Assembly (NCBI GenBank): GCA_035690485.1 | Contig: DASSKL010000060.1 | Location: 1-64,000, forward strand | From: Mycobacteriales bacterium | GTDB lineage: Bacteria > Actinomycetota > Actinomycetes > JAFAQI01 > DASSKL01 | DNA: 64,000 bases | Direction: 5' to 3' | Shown: positions 26,261-35,044 of the stretch, piece after piece | How the letters are laid out: every line of letters begins with the position of its first letter | How positions within the stretch are numbered: position 1 is the stretch's first letter | Program-made: the position numbers and the translations under genes | Notes under the pieces: model-generated | What the model saw: only the letters and a program-made list of their open reading frames with translations | The model's database searches: none | Told to the model about the DNA's origin: nothing

Positions 26261-27027
26261 GTGAACCTCGGCTCCCGCTTCTCGAGGAACGCACGGAACG
26301 CCTCCGCGGTGTCGGCGCTGGCGGCGATCCGCAGGTGTCGCTCCGCTTCGTAGTCGACGAAGTCCGGAAGGCCCATGCGTTCGGCCGCGAGGTAGTTCTG
26401 CTTCAGCCCGCGCAGCGCAGTCGGTGACTTCTTGAGTAGTCCGGCGAGCACGCCCTCGGTGTCCGCGCGGAACGACTCATCGGCGTACACCCGGGCGACG
26501 AGCCCGATGCGCAGTGCTTCCTCGGCGCCGACCTTGCGCGGCAGGAACGACAGCTCGCGTGCGCGTGCCGCGCCGATGAGACGCGGCAGGGTCCAGGGGA
26601 TCGCCATGTCGCCGGCGACGGCCACGTCGAGAAATGCGGTGTTGAGCTTTGCCGAGGCGGCCATGAGCCGCAGGTCGCAGGCCAGCGCCCAGCCGAGCCC
26701 CGCGCCCGCGCAGGCGCCGTTGATCGCGGCGACGGTGACCGCGGGGATCTCGTGCAGCAGCGTGGCGACAGCGAACTCGCGGGAGGTGAGCCGCTCGTCG
26801 ACGGCTCCTGTGGTGAAGTGGTTGAGGTCGGCGCCGGGGCAGAATGCTCTGCCTTCGCCCGTCAGGACGAGCACGCGCACCGATGGGTCCGAGCCCGCGA
26901 GTTCCACGGCGTCGCGGGCCTCGCGGACCATCCGGTTCGTCATGCCGTTCATGGCGTCCGGCCGGTCCAGGGTCAGCCGGGCGAGGCCGCCGTCGACCCC
27001 GTAGCGGATCGTCTCGAAGTCGGTCAC
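26257..27027 (-). CDS. Enoyl-CoA hydratase/isomerase family protein (second copy)
   Basis: 256 residues from GTG 27027 (GTGA overlap with the upstream hydratase at 27024-27027). Crotonase-fold motifs: [16 protein letters not shown] and [23 protein letters not shown] supply the oxyanion-hole backbone, and [20 protein letters not shown] follows. The fold binds acyl-CoA in hydration, isomerisation or cleavage; the exact chemistry is not defined by the visible residues. Middle gene of a three-gene operon. Confidence 0.88.
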   Translation of the reverse strand: MTDFETIRYGVDGGLARLTLDRPDAMNGMTNRMVREARDAVELAGSDPSVRVLVLTGEGRAFCPGADLNHFTTGAVDERLTSREFAVATLLHEIPAVTVAAINGACAGAGLGWALACDLRLMAASAKLNTAFLDVAVAGDMAIPWTLPRLIGAARARELSFLPRKVGAEEALRIGLVARVYADESFRADTEGVLAGLLKKSPTALRGLKQNYLAAERMGLPDFVDYEAERHLRIAASADTAEAFRAFLEKREPRFT

Positions 27028-27815
27028 GTGCCCAGCCTCGGGAACGTCGCCGGTCGCTTCTCCAGCAACGCCGCCGCGCCCTCCTTCGCGTCGACCCGGT
27101 CGAGCGCGGCGTACTGCACCGTGTCGATCTCGCGCAGCGCCGCCCGGTAGCCGACGCCGCCGAGGTGTTCGTAGACGAGCCGCTTGGTGTCGGCGAGCGA
27201 CGCCGGTGACACGTTGTCGGCCAGGTCCTCGACGTAGCGGCGCGCGGAGGCGAGCAGGTCGTCCGGCTCGACCACCTGCTGCACGAGGCCGATCCGGTGC
27301 GCCTCCGCCGCGTCGATCCGCCGCGACGTCCACAGGAGGTCCAGCGCGGCGCCGGCACCGAGCAGGCGCGGGAGGATCCACGTCGTGCCGTGCTCGGCGA
27401 TCAGCCCGCGCTTGGAGAAGATCGAGGTGAACGAGCCCGCGGACGACGCGATCCGGACGTCGGACATGACCGCCAGCACGAAGCCGCCGCCGGCGGCGAC
27501 CCCGTTGACCGCGGCGATGACCGGCTTCGGGATCTCGAGCAGCCAGGTGAACAGGCCCGGCACCTCGCCGGTCTCCCGGCGCGACGACGAGCCGGCGGTC
27601 GTGGTCTCGGCGAGCACGGACGCGTCGAGCCCGGAGCAGAACCCCCGCCCCGCACCGGTGACGACGATGCCGACGACGCTGCGGTCCTGCGCCGCGGACG
27701 TCACCGCCTCGCGGAACTCCGCGAGCATCGGATAGGTCAGCGCGTTCAGCTTGTCGGGCCGGTCGAGCGTGATGACGGCGACGGGGTCGTCGACCTGGTA
27801 GCGGATCTCGGCCAT
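27024..27815 (-). CDS. Enoyl-CoA hydratase/isomerase family protein (first copy)
   Basis: 263 residues. Crotonase motifs VVTGAGRGFCSGLDASVLAE and AAVNGVAAGGGFVLAVMSDVRIAS, then the TWILPRLLGAGAALDLLW helix. Its sequence differs well from the following hydratase, so the pair is not a recent duplication and may catalyse successive steps. First gene of the operon, divergent from an MFS gene. Confidence 0.88.
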   Translation of the reverse strand: MAEIRYQVDDPVAVITLDRPDKLNALTYPMLAEFREAVTSAAQDRSVVGIVVTGAGRGFCSGLDASVLAETTTAGSSSRRETGEVPGLFTWLLEIPKPVIAAVNGVAAGGGFVLAVMSDVRIASSAGSFTSIFSKRGLIAEHGTTWILPRLLGAGAALDLLWTSRRIDAAEAHRIGLVQQVVEPDDLLASARRYVEDLADNVSPASLADTKRLVYEHLGGVGYRAALREIDTVQYAALDRVDAKEGAAALLEKRPATFPRLGT

Positions 27816-27913
27816 GGCCGGAGACTAGCCCCGGACCCGCCGTACGCCGACCTATGCTGACGCCGCCGGAGCGTGCCTCCGGATCCCCGTCGCGTTGCTG
27901 ATCCGGAGGACGG

Positions 27914-29374
27914 TTGTCCACGATCGAGCACCACCGCCCGCACCACATGCGGACGCTGGCGGTGCTCAGCCTCGCCGGCCTGGCCTACGCCCTCGCGCAG
28001 ACGACCGTCGTCCCCGCGCTGCCCGAGCTCATGCGCGGGTTGCACACCGACGAGAGCGGCGTCACCTGGACGGTGACGGCCTACCTCATCGCGGCCGCGG
28101 TGTTCACGCCGTTGCTCGGCCGGCTCGGCGACATCTACGGCAAGCGGCGGCTGCTGGTCGTCGCGCTGCTCGTCTTCGCCGCCGGATCGCTTGTGGCGGC
28201 GGTGTCGTCGCAGCTGTGGGTCGTCGTCGCCGGGCGGGCCGTCATGGGCGTCGGCGGCGGCATCTTCCCGCTGTGCTTCTCGATCATCCGGGACGAGTTC
28301 CCGCGCGACCAGGTCGGCCGTGGGGTCGGCCTGATGTCGGCGATCGCCGGCATCGGCGGCGGGCTCGGGCTGATCGTCGGTGGGCTGCTCGTCGACTACA
28401 CGTCGTACCACTGGATCTTCTGGCTGGGCGGGCTGATGGGTGCGGGCGGGGCACTGGCGGCGCAGGTCGCGGTGCCCGAGTCGCCGGTGCGCACGCCGGC
28501 GCGTCTCGACGTGCGCGGTGCGCTCGTGCTCGCCGTCGGTCTGACGCTTCCGCTCATCGCGATCTCGCAGGCGAGCGAGATCGGCTGGGGCGCGCCGCGC
28601 ACGCTCGGGCTGATCGGGGTGGGTCTTGCGGTGCTCGTCTTCTGGGTCTGGCTGCAACGGCGTACGCCGCAGCCGCTGGCCGACATCGCCGCCCTGGTCA
28701 AGCCGCCGGTGCTGATGACGAACGTCGCGACTCTGTTCGTCGGCTACGGCATGTTCGGCTCGTTCATCCTGATCCCGACGCTGGCCCAGGCGCCGACGTC
28801 GACCGGCTACGGGTTCGGTGTCGACGCGACGCGCGCCGGCCTGCTGCTGCTGCCTGGCTCGTTGTCGATGCTGGCGTTCGGTCCGATCTCCGGCATCATC
28901 GGCAGCCGCTACGGCAACAAGCTGCCGTTGACGGTCGGCAGCTGCGCCACTGCTCTCGGTCTCGCGCTGCTGGCCGTCGCCCACAGCACGCAGCTGGAGG
29001 TGCTGCTGTTCAGCATCCTGATGTCGGGTGGCATCGGGCTGGCCTACGCGGCGATGCCCAACCTGATCCTCGAGGCGGTGCCGGCACATCAGACCGGGGA
29101 GGCGACCGGCTTCAACGCGCTGGTGCGTTCGGTCGGTTCCTCGCTCGGGTCGCAGGTGTCGGCGACGATCCTCGCGGCCAGCACGGTTGCCGGGCTCGCG
29201 CAGGACTCCGGTTTCACGCACGCGTTCGCGGTCTCCGCGGGCGTTGCAGTCTGCGCGGGTGTGGTGGCAGCGATGATCCCGTCGGCACGTCAGGGTCGTC
29301 GCGGGTCGGCCCTCGACGAGATGGGTGCCGCGTCGCCACTGGGCGACCCGGCACTCGCGCAGGAAGAGTTCTGA
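27914..29374 (+). CDS. MFS transporter, DHA2-like
   Basis: 486 residues from a TTG at 27914, chosen because GGAGGA sits 5 bases upstream. About 14 TMs; LGRLGDIYGKRRLLVVALLVFAAG is MFS motif A and AGRAVMGVGGGIFPLCFSIIRDEFPRDQVGRGVG corresponds to motif C. Exporter of drugs or metabolites by family; its placement divergent from the enoyl-CoA hydratase operon gives no firm substrate. Confidence 0.87.
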   Translation: MSTIEHHRPHHMRTLAVLSLAGLAYALAQTTVVPALPELMRGLHTDESGVTWTVTAYLIAAAVFTPLLGRLGDIYGKRRLLVVALLVFAAGSLVAAVSSQLWVVVAGRAVMGVGGGIFPLCFSIIRDEFPRDQVGRGVGLMSAIAGIGGGLGLIVGGLLVDYTSYHWIFWLGGLMGAGGALAAQVAVPESPVRTPARLDVRGALVLAVGLTLPLIAISQASEIGWGAPRTLGLIGVGLAVLVFWVWLQRRTPQPLADIAALVKPPVLMTNVATLFVGYGMFGSFILIPTLAQAPTSTGYGFGVDATRAGLLLLPGSLSMLAFGPISGIIGSRYGNKLPLTVGSCATALGLALLAVAHSTQLEVLLFSILMSGGIGLAYAAMPNLILEAVPAHQTGEATGFNALVRSVGSSLGSQVSATILAASTVAGLAQDSGFTHAFAVSAGVAVCAGVVAAMIPSARQGRRGSALDEMGAASPLGDPALAQEEF

Positions 29375-29384
29375 CCGCTGTCAG

Positions 29385-30485
29385 TCAGATGACGCGGCGC
29401 CGCGCGCGCGGGAAGAAGCGGCGCGCCCAGAGCGCGACGTAGACGAGCGCCACCAGGACCGGGACCTCGATCAGTGGGCCGACCACGCCCGCCAGCGCCT
29501 GGCCGGACGTCACGCCGAACACGCCGATGGCAACTGCGATGGCGAGCTCGAAGTTGTTGCTCGCAGCCGTGAAGGCCAGGGTCACGGTGCGGTCGTACGG
29601 CAGCCGGATGACCTTGCCGAGGGCGAACGAGCCGGTCCACATGAGCGCGAAGTAGGCGAGCAGCGGCAGGGCGATCCGGGCCACGTCCGCGGGCCGGTGA
29701 GTGATGGTGTCGCCCTGCAGCGCGAACAGCACGACGATGGTGAAGAGCAGCCCGTACAGCGCCAACGGTCCGATCCGAGGCAGCAGCGTGGTCTCGTACC
29801 AGTAGCGGCCGTGGGTGCGCTCGCCGACGGTGCGCGTGACGTAGCCCGCCACGAGCGGTACGCCGAGGAAGATGGCGACGCTTTCGGCGATGCTGCCGAC
29901 CGAGACGTGCAGGCCTGCGGTCGACAGCCCGAGCCAGCCGGGCAGCAGCTGCAGGTAGAAGTAGCCGAGGCCGGCGAACGCGACGATTTGGAAGATCGCG
30001 TTGAGTGCGACGAGCACGGCCGCTGCCTCGCGGTCACCGCCGGCGAGGTCGTTCCAGATCAGCACCATGGCGATGCAGCGTGCGAGCCCGACGATGATGA
30101 GCCCGGTCCGGTAGGCGGGCTGGTCGGGCAGCAGTGTCCAGGCGAGACCGAACATGACCGCAGGTCCGACGACCCAGTTCAGGACCAGTGAGCCGACGAG
30201 CAGCCGGCGGTCGCGGGTGATGCGGCCGAGCTGGCCGTAGCGCACCTTGGCCAGCACCGGATACATCATGATCAACAGCCCGGCGAAGATCGGTGCGGAC
30301 ACCCCGCGGGTCACCTGCGCACCGTTGAGCGCATCAGCAACGCCGGAGACGCCGCGACCCAGCCCCAGGCCGAGGCCCATCGCGGCGAGGATCCACACCG
30401 GTAGGAATCGGTCCAGCAGCGACAGTCGCGCCACCACCGGCGCTGCCGCATCCGACCGAGGCGATTCGGTGAGCACATCGCTCAC
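29385..30485 (-). CDS. acr3: Arsenite efflux transporter, ACR3 family
   Basis: 366 residues from GTG 30485, overlapping the arsR stop (GTGA 30482-30485). Ten TMs of the BART/ACR3 fold. The essential Cys of ACR3 is present in GLARCIAMVLIWNDLAGGD (C137), and the second conserved site in AASNNFELAIAVAIG. It exports As(III) from the cytoplasm. No arsenate reductase gene is adjacent, so As(V) resistance would need one elsewhere. Confidence 0.93.
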   Translation of the reverse strand: MSDVLTESPRSDAAAPVVARLSLLDRFLPVWILAAMGLGLGLGRGVSGVADALNGAQVTRGVSAPIFAGLLIMMYPVLAKVRYGQLGRITRDRRLLVGSLVLNWVVGPAVMFGLAWTLLPDQPAYRTGLIIVGLARCIAMVLIWNDLAGGDREAAAVLVALNAIFQIVAFAGLGYFYLQLLPGWLGLSTAGLHVSVGSIAESVAIFLGVPLVAGYVTRTVGERTHGRYWYETTLLPRIGPLALYGLLFTIVVLFALQGDTITHRPADVARIALPLLAYFALMWTGSFALGKVIRLPYDRTVTLAFTAASNNFELAIAVAIGVFGVTSGQALAGVVGPLIEVPVLVALVYVALWARRFFPRARRRVI

Positions 30486-30841
30486 GACGTGCCGACTTCT
30501 GCGAGCAGCGAGCTGAGGGCGGTCAGCGCCTCCGGGCGTGCGCGGTAGTAGACCCAGGTGGCGCGGCGTTCGCGGTCGACCAACCCGGCGTCGTGCAGCA
30601 CCTTGAGGTGGTGGGAGATCGTGGGCTGGGACACGTCGAAGGCCGGGGTGAGGTCGCAGACACACGCCTCCCCGCCGGCGTGCGACGCGATGAGTGACAT
30701 CAGCCGTAGCCGCACCGGGTCCGCCAGCGCTTTGAGCAGCGGCACGACCGCTTCTGCCTGGGTGGCGGTGAGTGGCTCACGGGCGAGGGGCGAGCAACAT
30801 GCCGCCGTCTCGACCGCCGACAGCTCGCTCAGTTTCGACAC
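30482..30841 (-). CDS. arsR: ArsR family arsenic-responsive repressor
   Basis: 119 residues from GTG 30841 (VSKLSELSAVETAACC), chosen over an upstream in-frame ATG at 30895 because it matches the usual start of the actinobacterial group. Winged HTH: LKALADPVRLRLMSLIAS and FDVSQPTISHHLKVLHDAGLVDRER. C15-C16 near the N-terminus and C60/C62 (ACVCDLT) fit the As(III) site type described for Corynebacterium ArsR rather than the E. coli alpha3 site. Represses acr3 and probably the divergent arsI. Confidence 0.92.
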   Translation of the reverse strand: MSKLSELSAVETAACCSPLAREPLTATQAEAVVPLLKALADPVRLRLMSLIASHAGGEACVCDLTPAFDVSQPTISHHLKVLHDAGLVDRERRATWVYYRARPEALTALSSLLAEVGTS

Positions 30842-30891
30842 TCGTCTATGTTGACAGACCTCGATGCCTGTGGCAATCTGTGCTAGCGAAG

Positions 30892-30911
30892 ACATAGATG
30901 TTTATCGATAC
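30892..30911. promoter_or_regulatory. Candidate ArsR operator between arsR and arsI
   Basis: ACATAGATGTTTATCGATAC contains the 8-base palindrome TATCGATA and an ATAGAT half site, in an unusually AT-rich patch of the 84-base divergent spacer. A TCTATGT at 30845-30851, near the arsR start, is an inverted copy of the ACATAGA here. Position and composition suit binding by ArsR to both promoters. Confidence 0.5.
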
Positions 30912-30925
30912 AGGAGGCTTCGGTC

Positions 30926-31375
30926 ATGGCCCGGATCCAGCTGGCGCTGAACGTCGACGACATCGACGAGGCGGTCGCGTTCTACTCGAAGCTGTTCGAC
31001 ACGGCGCCCGCGAAGACCCGTCCCGGCTACGCCAACTTCGCGGTTGCCAACCCGCCGCTCAAGCTCGTGCTGCTCGAGAACCCCGGCCAGGGCGGCACGC
31101 TCAACCATCTCGGCGTCGAGGTGGAGTCGACCGACGCCGTTGACGCCGAGCAGTCGCGTCTCGCCGAGCACGGTCTTGCCTCCGTCGACGAGCGCGAAAC
31201 GACCTGCTGCTACGCCAAGCAGGACAAGTTCTGGGTCGAGGGCAGCCCCGCCGGCGAGCGGTGGGAGATCTACACGGTGCTCGCCGACAGCCCGACGTTC
31301 TTCGGCGACAGCAGCGACGACCCGGCCTGCTGCTCCACCGACGCGACCACGGAGACCGCGGCTGCCTGCTGCTGA
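30926..31375 (+). CDS. arsI: ArsI/CadI family VOC protein (C-As lyase type)
   Basis: 149 residues, with AGGAGG before the ATG. VOC fold with the ArsI arsenic-binding vicinal pair C94-C95 (ETTCCYAKQDKFWV) and candidate Fe ligands Q5, H61 and E114, matching the Gln/His/Glu set known for ArsI. ArsI demethylates methyl-As(III) by splitting the C-As bond with O2. The C-terminal tail adds two further Cys pairs (ACCST and AACC at the end), which may bind metalloid. Divergent from arsR-acr3. Confidence 0.88.
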   Translation: MARIQLALNVDDIDEAVAFYSKLFDTAPAKTRPGYANFAVANPPLKLVLLENPGQGGTLNHLGVEVESTDAVDAEQSRLAEHGLASVDERETTCCYAKQDKFWVEGSPAGERWEIYTVLADSPTFFGDSSDDPACCSTDATTETAAACC

Positions 31376-31440
31376 ACCAACGTCCCGGTCCGGGTGCCGA
31401 CGTTGCCCGCGCGGGTGGTCCCGTGGGACACTGCCGGGCC

Positions 31441-31809
31441 ATGTCGCTGGCCCGCATGCGTTCTGTCGTGCTCGACTGTGCAGACCCGCGGACGCTCGCC
31501 GAGTTCTACCGAGGCCTCGTCGGCGGAGAGATCGCATTCGAAGATGACGACTGGGTCGTGCTGACCGTCGACGGGTGGCGCCTGGCGTTTCAGCTGGCCG
31601 AGGACTTCGCTGCGCCGACGTGGCCGACCGGTGAGCGGCCGCAGCAGTTCCATCTCGACCTGACCGTCGACGACGTCGACGCGGTCGAACCCGAGGTGCT
31701 CGCGCTCGGCGCCACCAGGCATCACATCCAGCCGGGCGAGGAGGCAGGCGATCCCTTCCGGGTCTACCTCGATCCCGCCGGCCACCCGTTCTGCCTCTGC
31801 TGGGGCTGA
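31441..31809 (+). CDS. VOC family protein (single-domain, glyoxalase-like)
   Basis: 122 residues from ATG 31441. Begins MSLARMRSVVLDCADPRTLAEFYRGLVGGEI and ends DPFRVYLDPAGHPFCLCWG, the pattern of small glyoxalase/bleomycin-resistance-like proteins (DUF of the Glyoxalase_6 type). Candidate metal or substrate residues H in FHLDLTVDDV and E near QPGEEAGD. It lies 65 bases past arsI but lacks its cysteine pair, so an arsenic role is not supported. Confidence 0.78.
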   Translation: MSLARMRSVVLDCADPRTLAEFYRGLVGGEIAFEDDDWVVLTVDGWRLAFQLAEDFAAPTWPTGERPQQFHLDLTVDDVDAVEPEVLALGATRHHIQPGEEAGDPFRVYLDPAGHPFCLCWG

Positions 31810-32112
31810 GCGCAGAGCGCGGCCGTGGCGGCACGGCCCCTGCTGCCGAACGCGCGCCGTGGTGCCGGCCTCATCGGCCGCCGGTCCTCGCGGCACCGAA
31901 GAACTAAGTTGCCGACCTTGGGCGTTACACCCGTCAACGAGGCGGAGGTCCTCGTGCGCACCCGGCAGGTCGGTGCGCAGGGCGGGGGGCTTGTCGCGGG
32001 TCATCGACCGGCGCCCCGCCAGGTTGGCCAGCGAAGGTCTTGACTCTCCCCCTACGGGAGGCCCGAGAACAGCGTCATGGAGCACTTCGGTGCCAGACCT
32101 TCAAGGAGAGCC
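31810..32112. other. 303-base stretch without a supported gene
   Basis: Between the VOC gene and the NTF2-like gene. Reading frames here are short and look like high-GC noise. I see no tRNA, clear hairpin terminator or dyad. The last 15 bases carry the ribosome binding site AAGGAGAG of the next gene. Confidence 0.5.
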
Positions 32113-32481
32113 ATGACGGACTACCAGCGGATCGCCGCCGACTACCTCAACGCGTGGAACGCACCCGACGACGCTTCGTGCGAGGAGCGGGTGCGAGCGC
32201 TCTTCTCCGAGTCGGTGTCCTACGTCGACCCGCTCGTCGATGTGCAAGGGCATGACGAGCTCGCGGCCACGATCGGGGCAGTGCGCAGCCAGTTTCCAGA
32301 CTTCGCCTTCAGGCTGAGCGGCCAGGTCGATGGTCATCACCGGCAACTCCGGTTCGCGTGGGAGCTGGGGCCGACAGGCGCACCGGCGCCGGTCGCGGGC
32401 TTCGATGTCGCCGTGCTCGATGACGACGGCCGAATTCAGCAGGTGCGCGGCTTCCTCGACCGGGTGCCGGCTCAGGGATAG
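32113..32481 (+). CDS. SnoaL/NTF2-like protein
   Basis: 122 residues from ATG 32113, with AAGGAGAG 4 bases ahead. TDYQRIAADYLNAWNAPDD, the FSESVSYVDPLVDVQGHDEL turn and ATIGAVRSQFPDFAFRLSG follow the SnoaL-like cone fold. Such proteins are small cytoplasmic isomerases or binding proteins; no catalytic set is diagnostic here. It converges with the ECF42 sigma gene. Confidence 0.78.
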   Translation: MTDYQRIAADYLNAWNAPDDASCEERVRALFSESVSYVDPLVDVQGHDELAATIGAVRSQFPDFAFRLSGQVDGHHRQLRFAWELGPTGAPAPVAGFDVAVLDDDGRIQQVRGFLDRVPAQG

Positions 32482-32613
32482 CCGAGTCGGCTCTCCGGAT
32501 GGCGCCGGTCCGCGCGGCCGGCGTCATCCGTGCCGAGGCGCGCCACTACGGGCCGTCGTCATGGTGCACGTTTCCCGGACCCACCCGGTCACGCGATTCG
32601 CGTCTGAGCCCGG

Positions 32614-33825
32614 CTAGATCAGCTGGCCGCGCTTTCTGCTCAGGTAGGCGCGCTCGGCGGAGTTCTGGGTGGCGGCGATGGCGGCGTCGTACTGCTCGCG
32701 GGCTTCGGCGCTGCGGCCGAGCCTGCGCAGCAGGTCGGCGCGGGTGGCGTGCCATGCGTGGTAGCCGGCGAGGGGCAGCCGGTCGACTTGTGCGAGGGCG
32801 ACGTGCGGGCCGTCGATCTCCGCGACGGCCACCGCGCGGTTGAGCGCGACGATCGGCGATGGGTCCAGCAGCCTCAGCTGGTCGTAGAGGGCGACGACCT
32901 GCGACCAGTCCGTGTCGGCCGCCGTCGGGGCGTCAGTGTGCACCGCGTTGATCGCCGCGAGGATCTGGTAGCGGCCAGGCCGGTTGCTCGACAGGCACTC
33001 ACGGACCAGCCGGTGCCCTTCCTCGACCAGTGACCGGTCCCAGGCGGTGCGATCCTGTTCGGTGAGGGGGACCAGCTCTCCGTTCCGGACACGCGCGGCG
33101 CGCCGGGCCTCGGTGAGCACCATCAGTCCGAGCAGGCCGGTCACCTCCGGCTCGTCAGGCATCAGCTGCCGCACGACGCGCGTGAGCCGGATCGCTTCGC
33201 CGGTGAGCTCGGCGCGGACCGGGTCGCCGTCGCCGGTGGCGAGGTAGCCCTCGTTGAAGATCAGGAAGAGCACGGTGAGCACACCGCTGAGCCGCTCGGG
33301 CAGGTCGGTGGCCTGCGGCACGCGGTAGGGCACGTTCGCCGCGGCGATCTTCTTCTTCGCCCGGGTGATGCGCTGGGCCATGGTCGGTTCGGGGACGAGG
33401 AACGCCGCGGCGATCTCGGCCACGGTCAGCCCACCGAGGAGGCGCAGCGTCAACGCTGTGCGCGCCTCCTCAGCCAGGGCCGGGTGGCAGCAGGTGAACA
33501 GCAGCCGCAACCGGTCGTCCTCAACCGGTCCGGTGGGTGCGTGGGGCGAGTCGTCGTACAGCATGGCAGCCGCCTGATGCTTGGCGTCGCGCTTCGCTTC
33601 GCGGCGCAGTCGGTCGACCGCCCGGTTGGCCGCCGTCGTGGTGAGCCAGCCGCCGGGGTTCGGCGGGACCCCGCTGTCCGGCCAGGTCTCGAGGGCAGTG
33701 ACCAACGCCTCGCCGGCCGCCTCTTCGGCGACGTCGATGTCGCCGAAGCGGCGGACAAGCGAGGCGATGACACGGCCGTACTCCTCGCGGAACACCCGCT
33801 CGACAGCTTCGGCCTCGCGACGCAT
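32614..33825 (-). CDS. ECF42 family RNA polymerase sigma factor
   Basis: 403 residues from ATG 33825. N-terminal sigma2 (RVFREEYGRVIASLVRRFGDIDVAEEAAGEALVTALETWP) and sigma4 (ALTLRLLGGLTVAEIAAAFLVPEPTMAQRITRAKKKI) are followed by a 200-residue C-terminal region of TPR-like helices (the DUF6596 part, FLIFNEGYLATGDGDPVRAELTGEAIRL). That layout is ECF42. These lack an anti-sigma factor and pair with a DGPF/YCII protein, here 23 bases upstream. Confidence 0.9.
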   Translation of the reverse strand: MRREAEAVERVFREEYGRVIASLVRRFGDIDVAEEAAGEALVTALETWPDSGVPPNPGGWLTTTAANRAVDRLRREAKRDAKHQAAAMLYDDSPHAPTGPVEDDRLRLLFTCCHPALAEEARTALTLRLLGGLTVAEIAAAFLVPEPTMAQRITRAKKKIAAANVPYRVPQATDLPERLSGVLTVLFLIFNEGYLATGDGDPVRAELTGEAIRLTRVVRQLMPDEPEVTGLLGLMVLTEARRAARVRNGELVPLTEQDRTAWDRSLVEEGHRLVRECLSSNRPGRYQILAAINAVHTDAPTAADTDWSQVVALYDQLRLLDPSPIVALNRAVAVAEIDGPHVALAQVDRLPLAGYHAWHATRADLLRRLGRSAEAREQYDAAIAATQNSAERAYLSRKRGQLI

Positions 33826-33848
33826 CTCTGTGCCGGAGTCGTGGTGGC

Positions 33849-34211
33849 TCAGGCCAGGCCCTCGAAGGGGCGCACCTCGACCTTGCCGCCACACGCCTTG
33901 GAACCCTGGGCGGCGAGGCTGAGCGCGACGTCAAGGTCGGGAGCCTCGATCACCCAGAACCCGCCGATGATCTCCTTGGTCTCGAGGTACGGTCCGTCGG
34001 TCATGACCGGCGTCGGACCCCGGCCGTCGACCACGGTCGCCGTGGCTGCCGGTTCCAGACCACCGGCGAAGACCCAGTAGCCGTCGGCCTTGAGCTTCTC
34101 GTTGAACTCGCCGGTCCGCGCGAACGCCTCCTCCATCTCTTCTTTGGAGGTGTAGTTGCCGAACTCGTTGCGCTCGGCCGGGCCGTGCACGCTCAGCAGG
34201 TAGTGCGCCAT
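33849..34211 (-). CDS. YCII-related DGPF protein, partner of ECF42 sigma
   Basis: 120 residues. Begins MAHYLLSVHGPAERN and carries the DGPY-LETKE motif at 72-80, followed by IIGGFWVIEAPDLDVAL. The YCII ferredoxin-like fold is linked to ECF42 sigma factors genome-wide and is thought to be their target or co-factor. Co-transcribed with the sigma gene that follows. Confidence 0.9.
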   Translation of the reverse strand: MAHYLLSVHGPAERNEFGNYTSKEEMEEAFARTGEFNEKLKADGYWVFAGGLEPAATATVVDGRGPTPVMTDGPYLETKEIIGGFWVIEAPDLDVALSLAAQGSKACGGKVEVRPFEGLA

Positions 34212-34419
34212 GTCTCTACTCCCGGTTCAGAGCGGTCCCGGTGACCGCCACTTACCCTCACTACGAACGACGTCCCGCCGATACGACAGCCTCCGACAAG
34301 CGAGTACGGCGCGTCGTCGCGTTTGTATCGCGGGGACCGATGAGCGGGCGGGACCGTCGGCGGAGGCTCCGTCCCCATTTCGCCGGCAGCAGATGTCCGG
34401 CGGCGCTACCGTCCCAACC

Positions 34420-34584
34420 ATGGGTTTGATATTTCGCAGCCGCAAGCGCACCGGTCGCAACTCCTGGCTGAACGTCAGCAAGCGAGGTGCTTCGGTCTCC
34501 GAGCGGGTGGGGCCGGTGACCGTCAACAGCCGCGGCGGGATGCGAATCCGGCTCGGAAAGGGCTTGAGCTGGCGGATCAAGTAG
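34420..34584 (+). CDS. DUF4236 small protein
   Basis: 54 residues from ATG 34420: MGLIFRSRKRTGRNSWLNVS, then KRGASVSERVGPVTVNSRGG and an RIRLGKGLSWRIK end. The N-terminal F-R-x-R/K, the L-N-x-S-K-x-G and the V-N-x-R-G-G steps match DUF4236, a very basic beta-rich family of unknown function. No strong ribosome binding site is visible; a TGTCCGGCGG precedes it. Confidence 0.75.
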   Translation: MGLIFRSRKRTGRNSWLNVSKRGASVSERVGPVTVNSRGGMRIRLGKGLSWRIK

Positions 34585-34660
34585 GCCGCTCCGATGGTTA
34601 CGCGCCGGTCCGCGTTAGCTGTACGCACTTACGTGCCGTGTAAGTGACGTCGCGGATCAG

Positions 34661-35044
34661 TCAGGGTCGGTGACGCGACGCCGGCTGGAGCCATACTTCG
34701 ACCGGTTGATCGGTCTTGGCCGCGGCCGCGATCCAGTCGTCGATTGCCGCGATCAGCTTGCCGATGCCGCGCCTGGTGCGGGGGAACGTCCGGCTGCTCG
34801 TGAACAGGACACCAGGCCCGGCGGGGTCGTCGACGACAAGTGCACGGAAGTCGCGGACGTTCTCTGTCACGACGCGGCAACTGTGCTCGCGTGCCCATGC
34901 CAGCAGTTCCGGGTCGGTCATGGCTCGCAGCTGTGGATCCTCGGCGACCGCGACGACGTCGTGGCCACGCTCGCGCAGCTGCGTCGCAATGACCAGGGGG
35001 AACATCTCGTCGAGAAGGAGACGCGCTGCGGGTCCGGTGCTCAC
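34661..35044 (-). CDS. PIN-like toxin, DUF5615 family
   Basis: 127 residues from GTG 35044, overlapping the antitoxin stop (GTGA 35041-35044). LLLDEMFPLVIATQLRERGHDVVAVAED near the start, LLAWAREHSCRVVTENVRDFRAL in the middle and the C-terminal IDDWIAAAAK helix match DUF5615, a PIN-like RNase fold with acidic residues at D/E of LLDEM, D of DPELL and E/D of TENVRDF. Probably the toxin of a VapBC-like pair. Confidence 0.82.
   Translation of the reverse strand: MSTGPAARLLLDEMFPLVIATQLRERGHDVVAVAEDPQLRAMTDPELLAWAREHSCRVVTENVRDFRALVVDDPAGPGVLFTSSRTFPRTRRGIGKLIAAIDDWIAAAAKTDQPVEVWLQPASRHRP

Noticed and set aside
27746-29221. Minus-strand open frame of 491 codons opposite the MFS gene at 27914-29374
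   Set aside because: Arg/Asp/His/Gln-rich shadow; the plus-strand protein has 14 TMs and MFS motifs.
31810-32112. Possible missed small gene or RNA between VOC and NTF2-like genes
   Set aside because: Only short frames without ribosome binding sites or family resemblance; no stable hairpin series noticed by eye.
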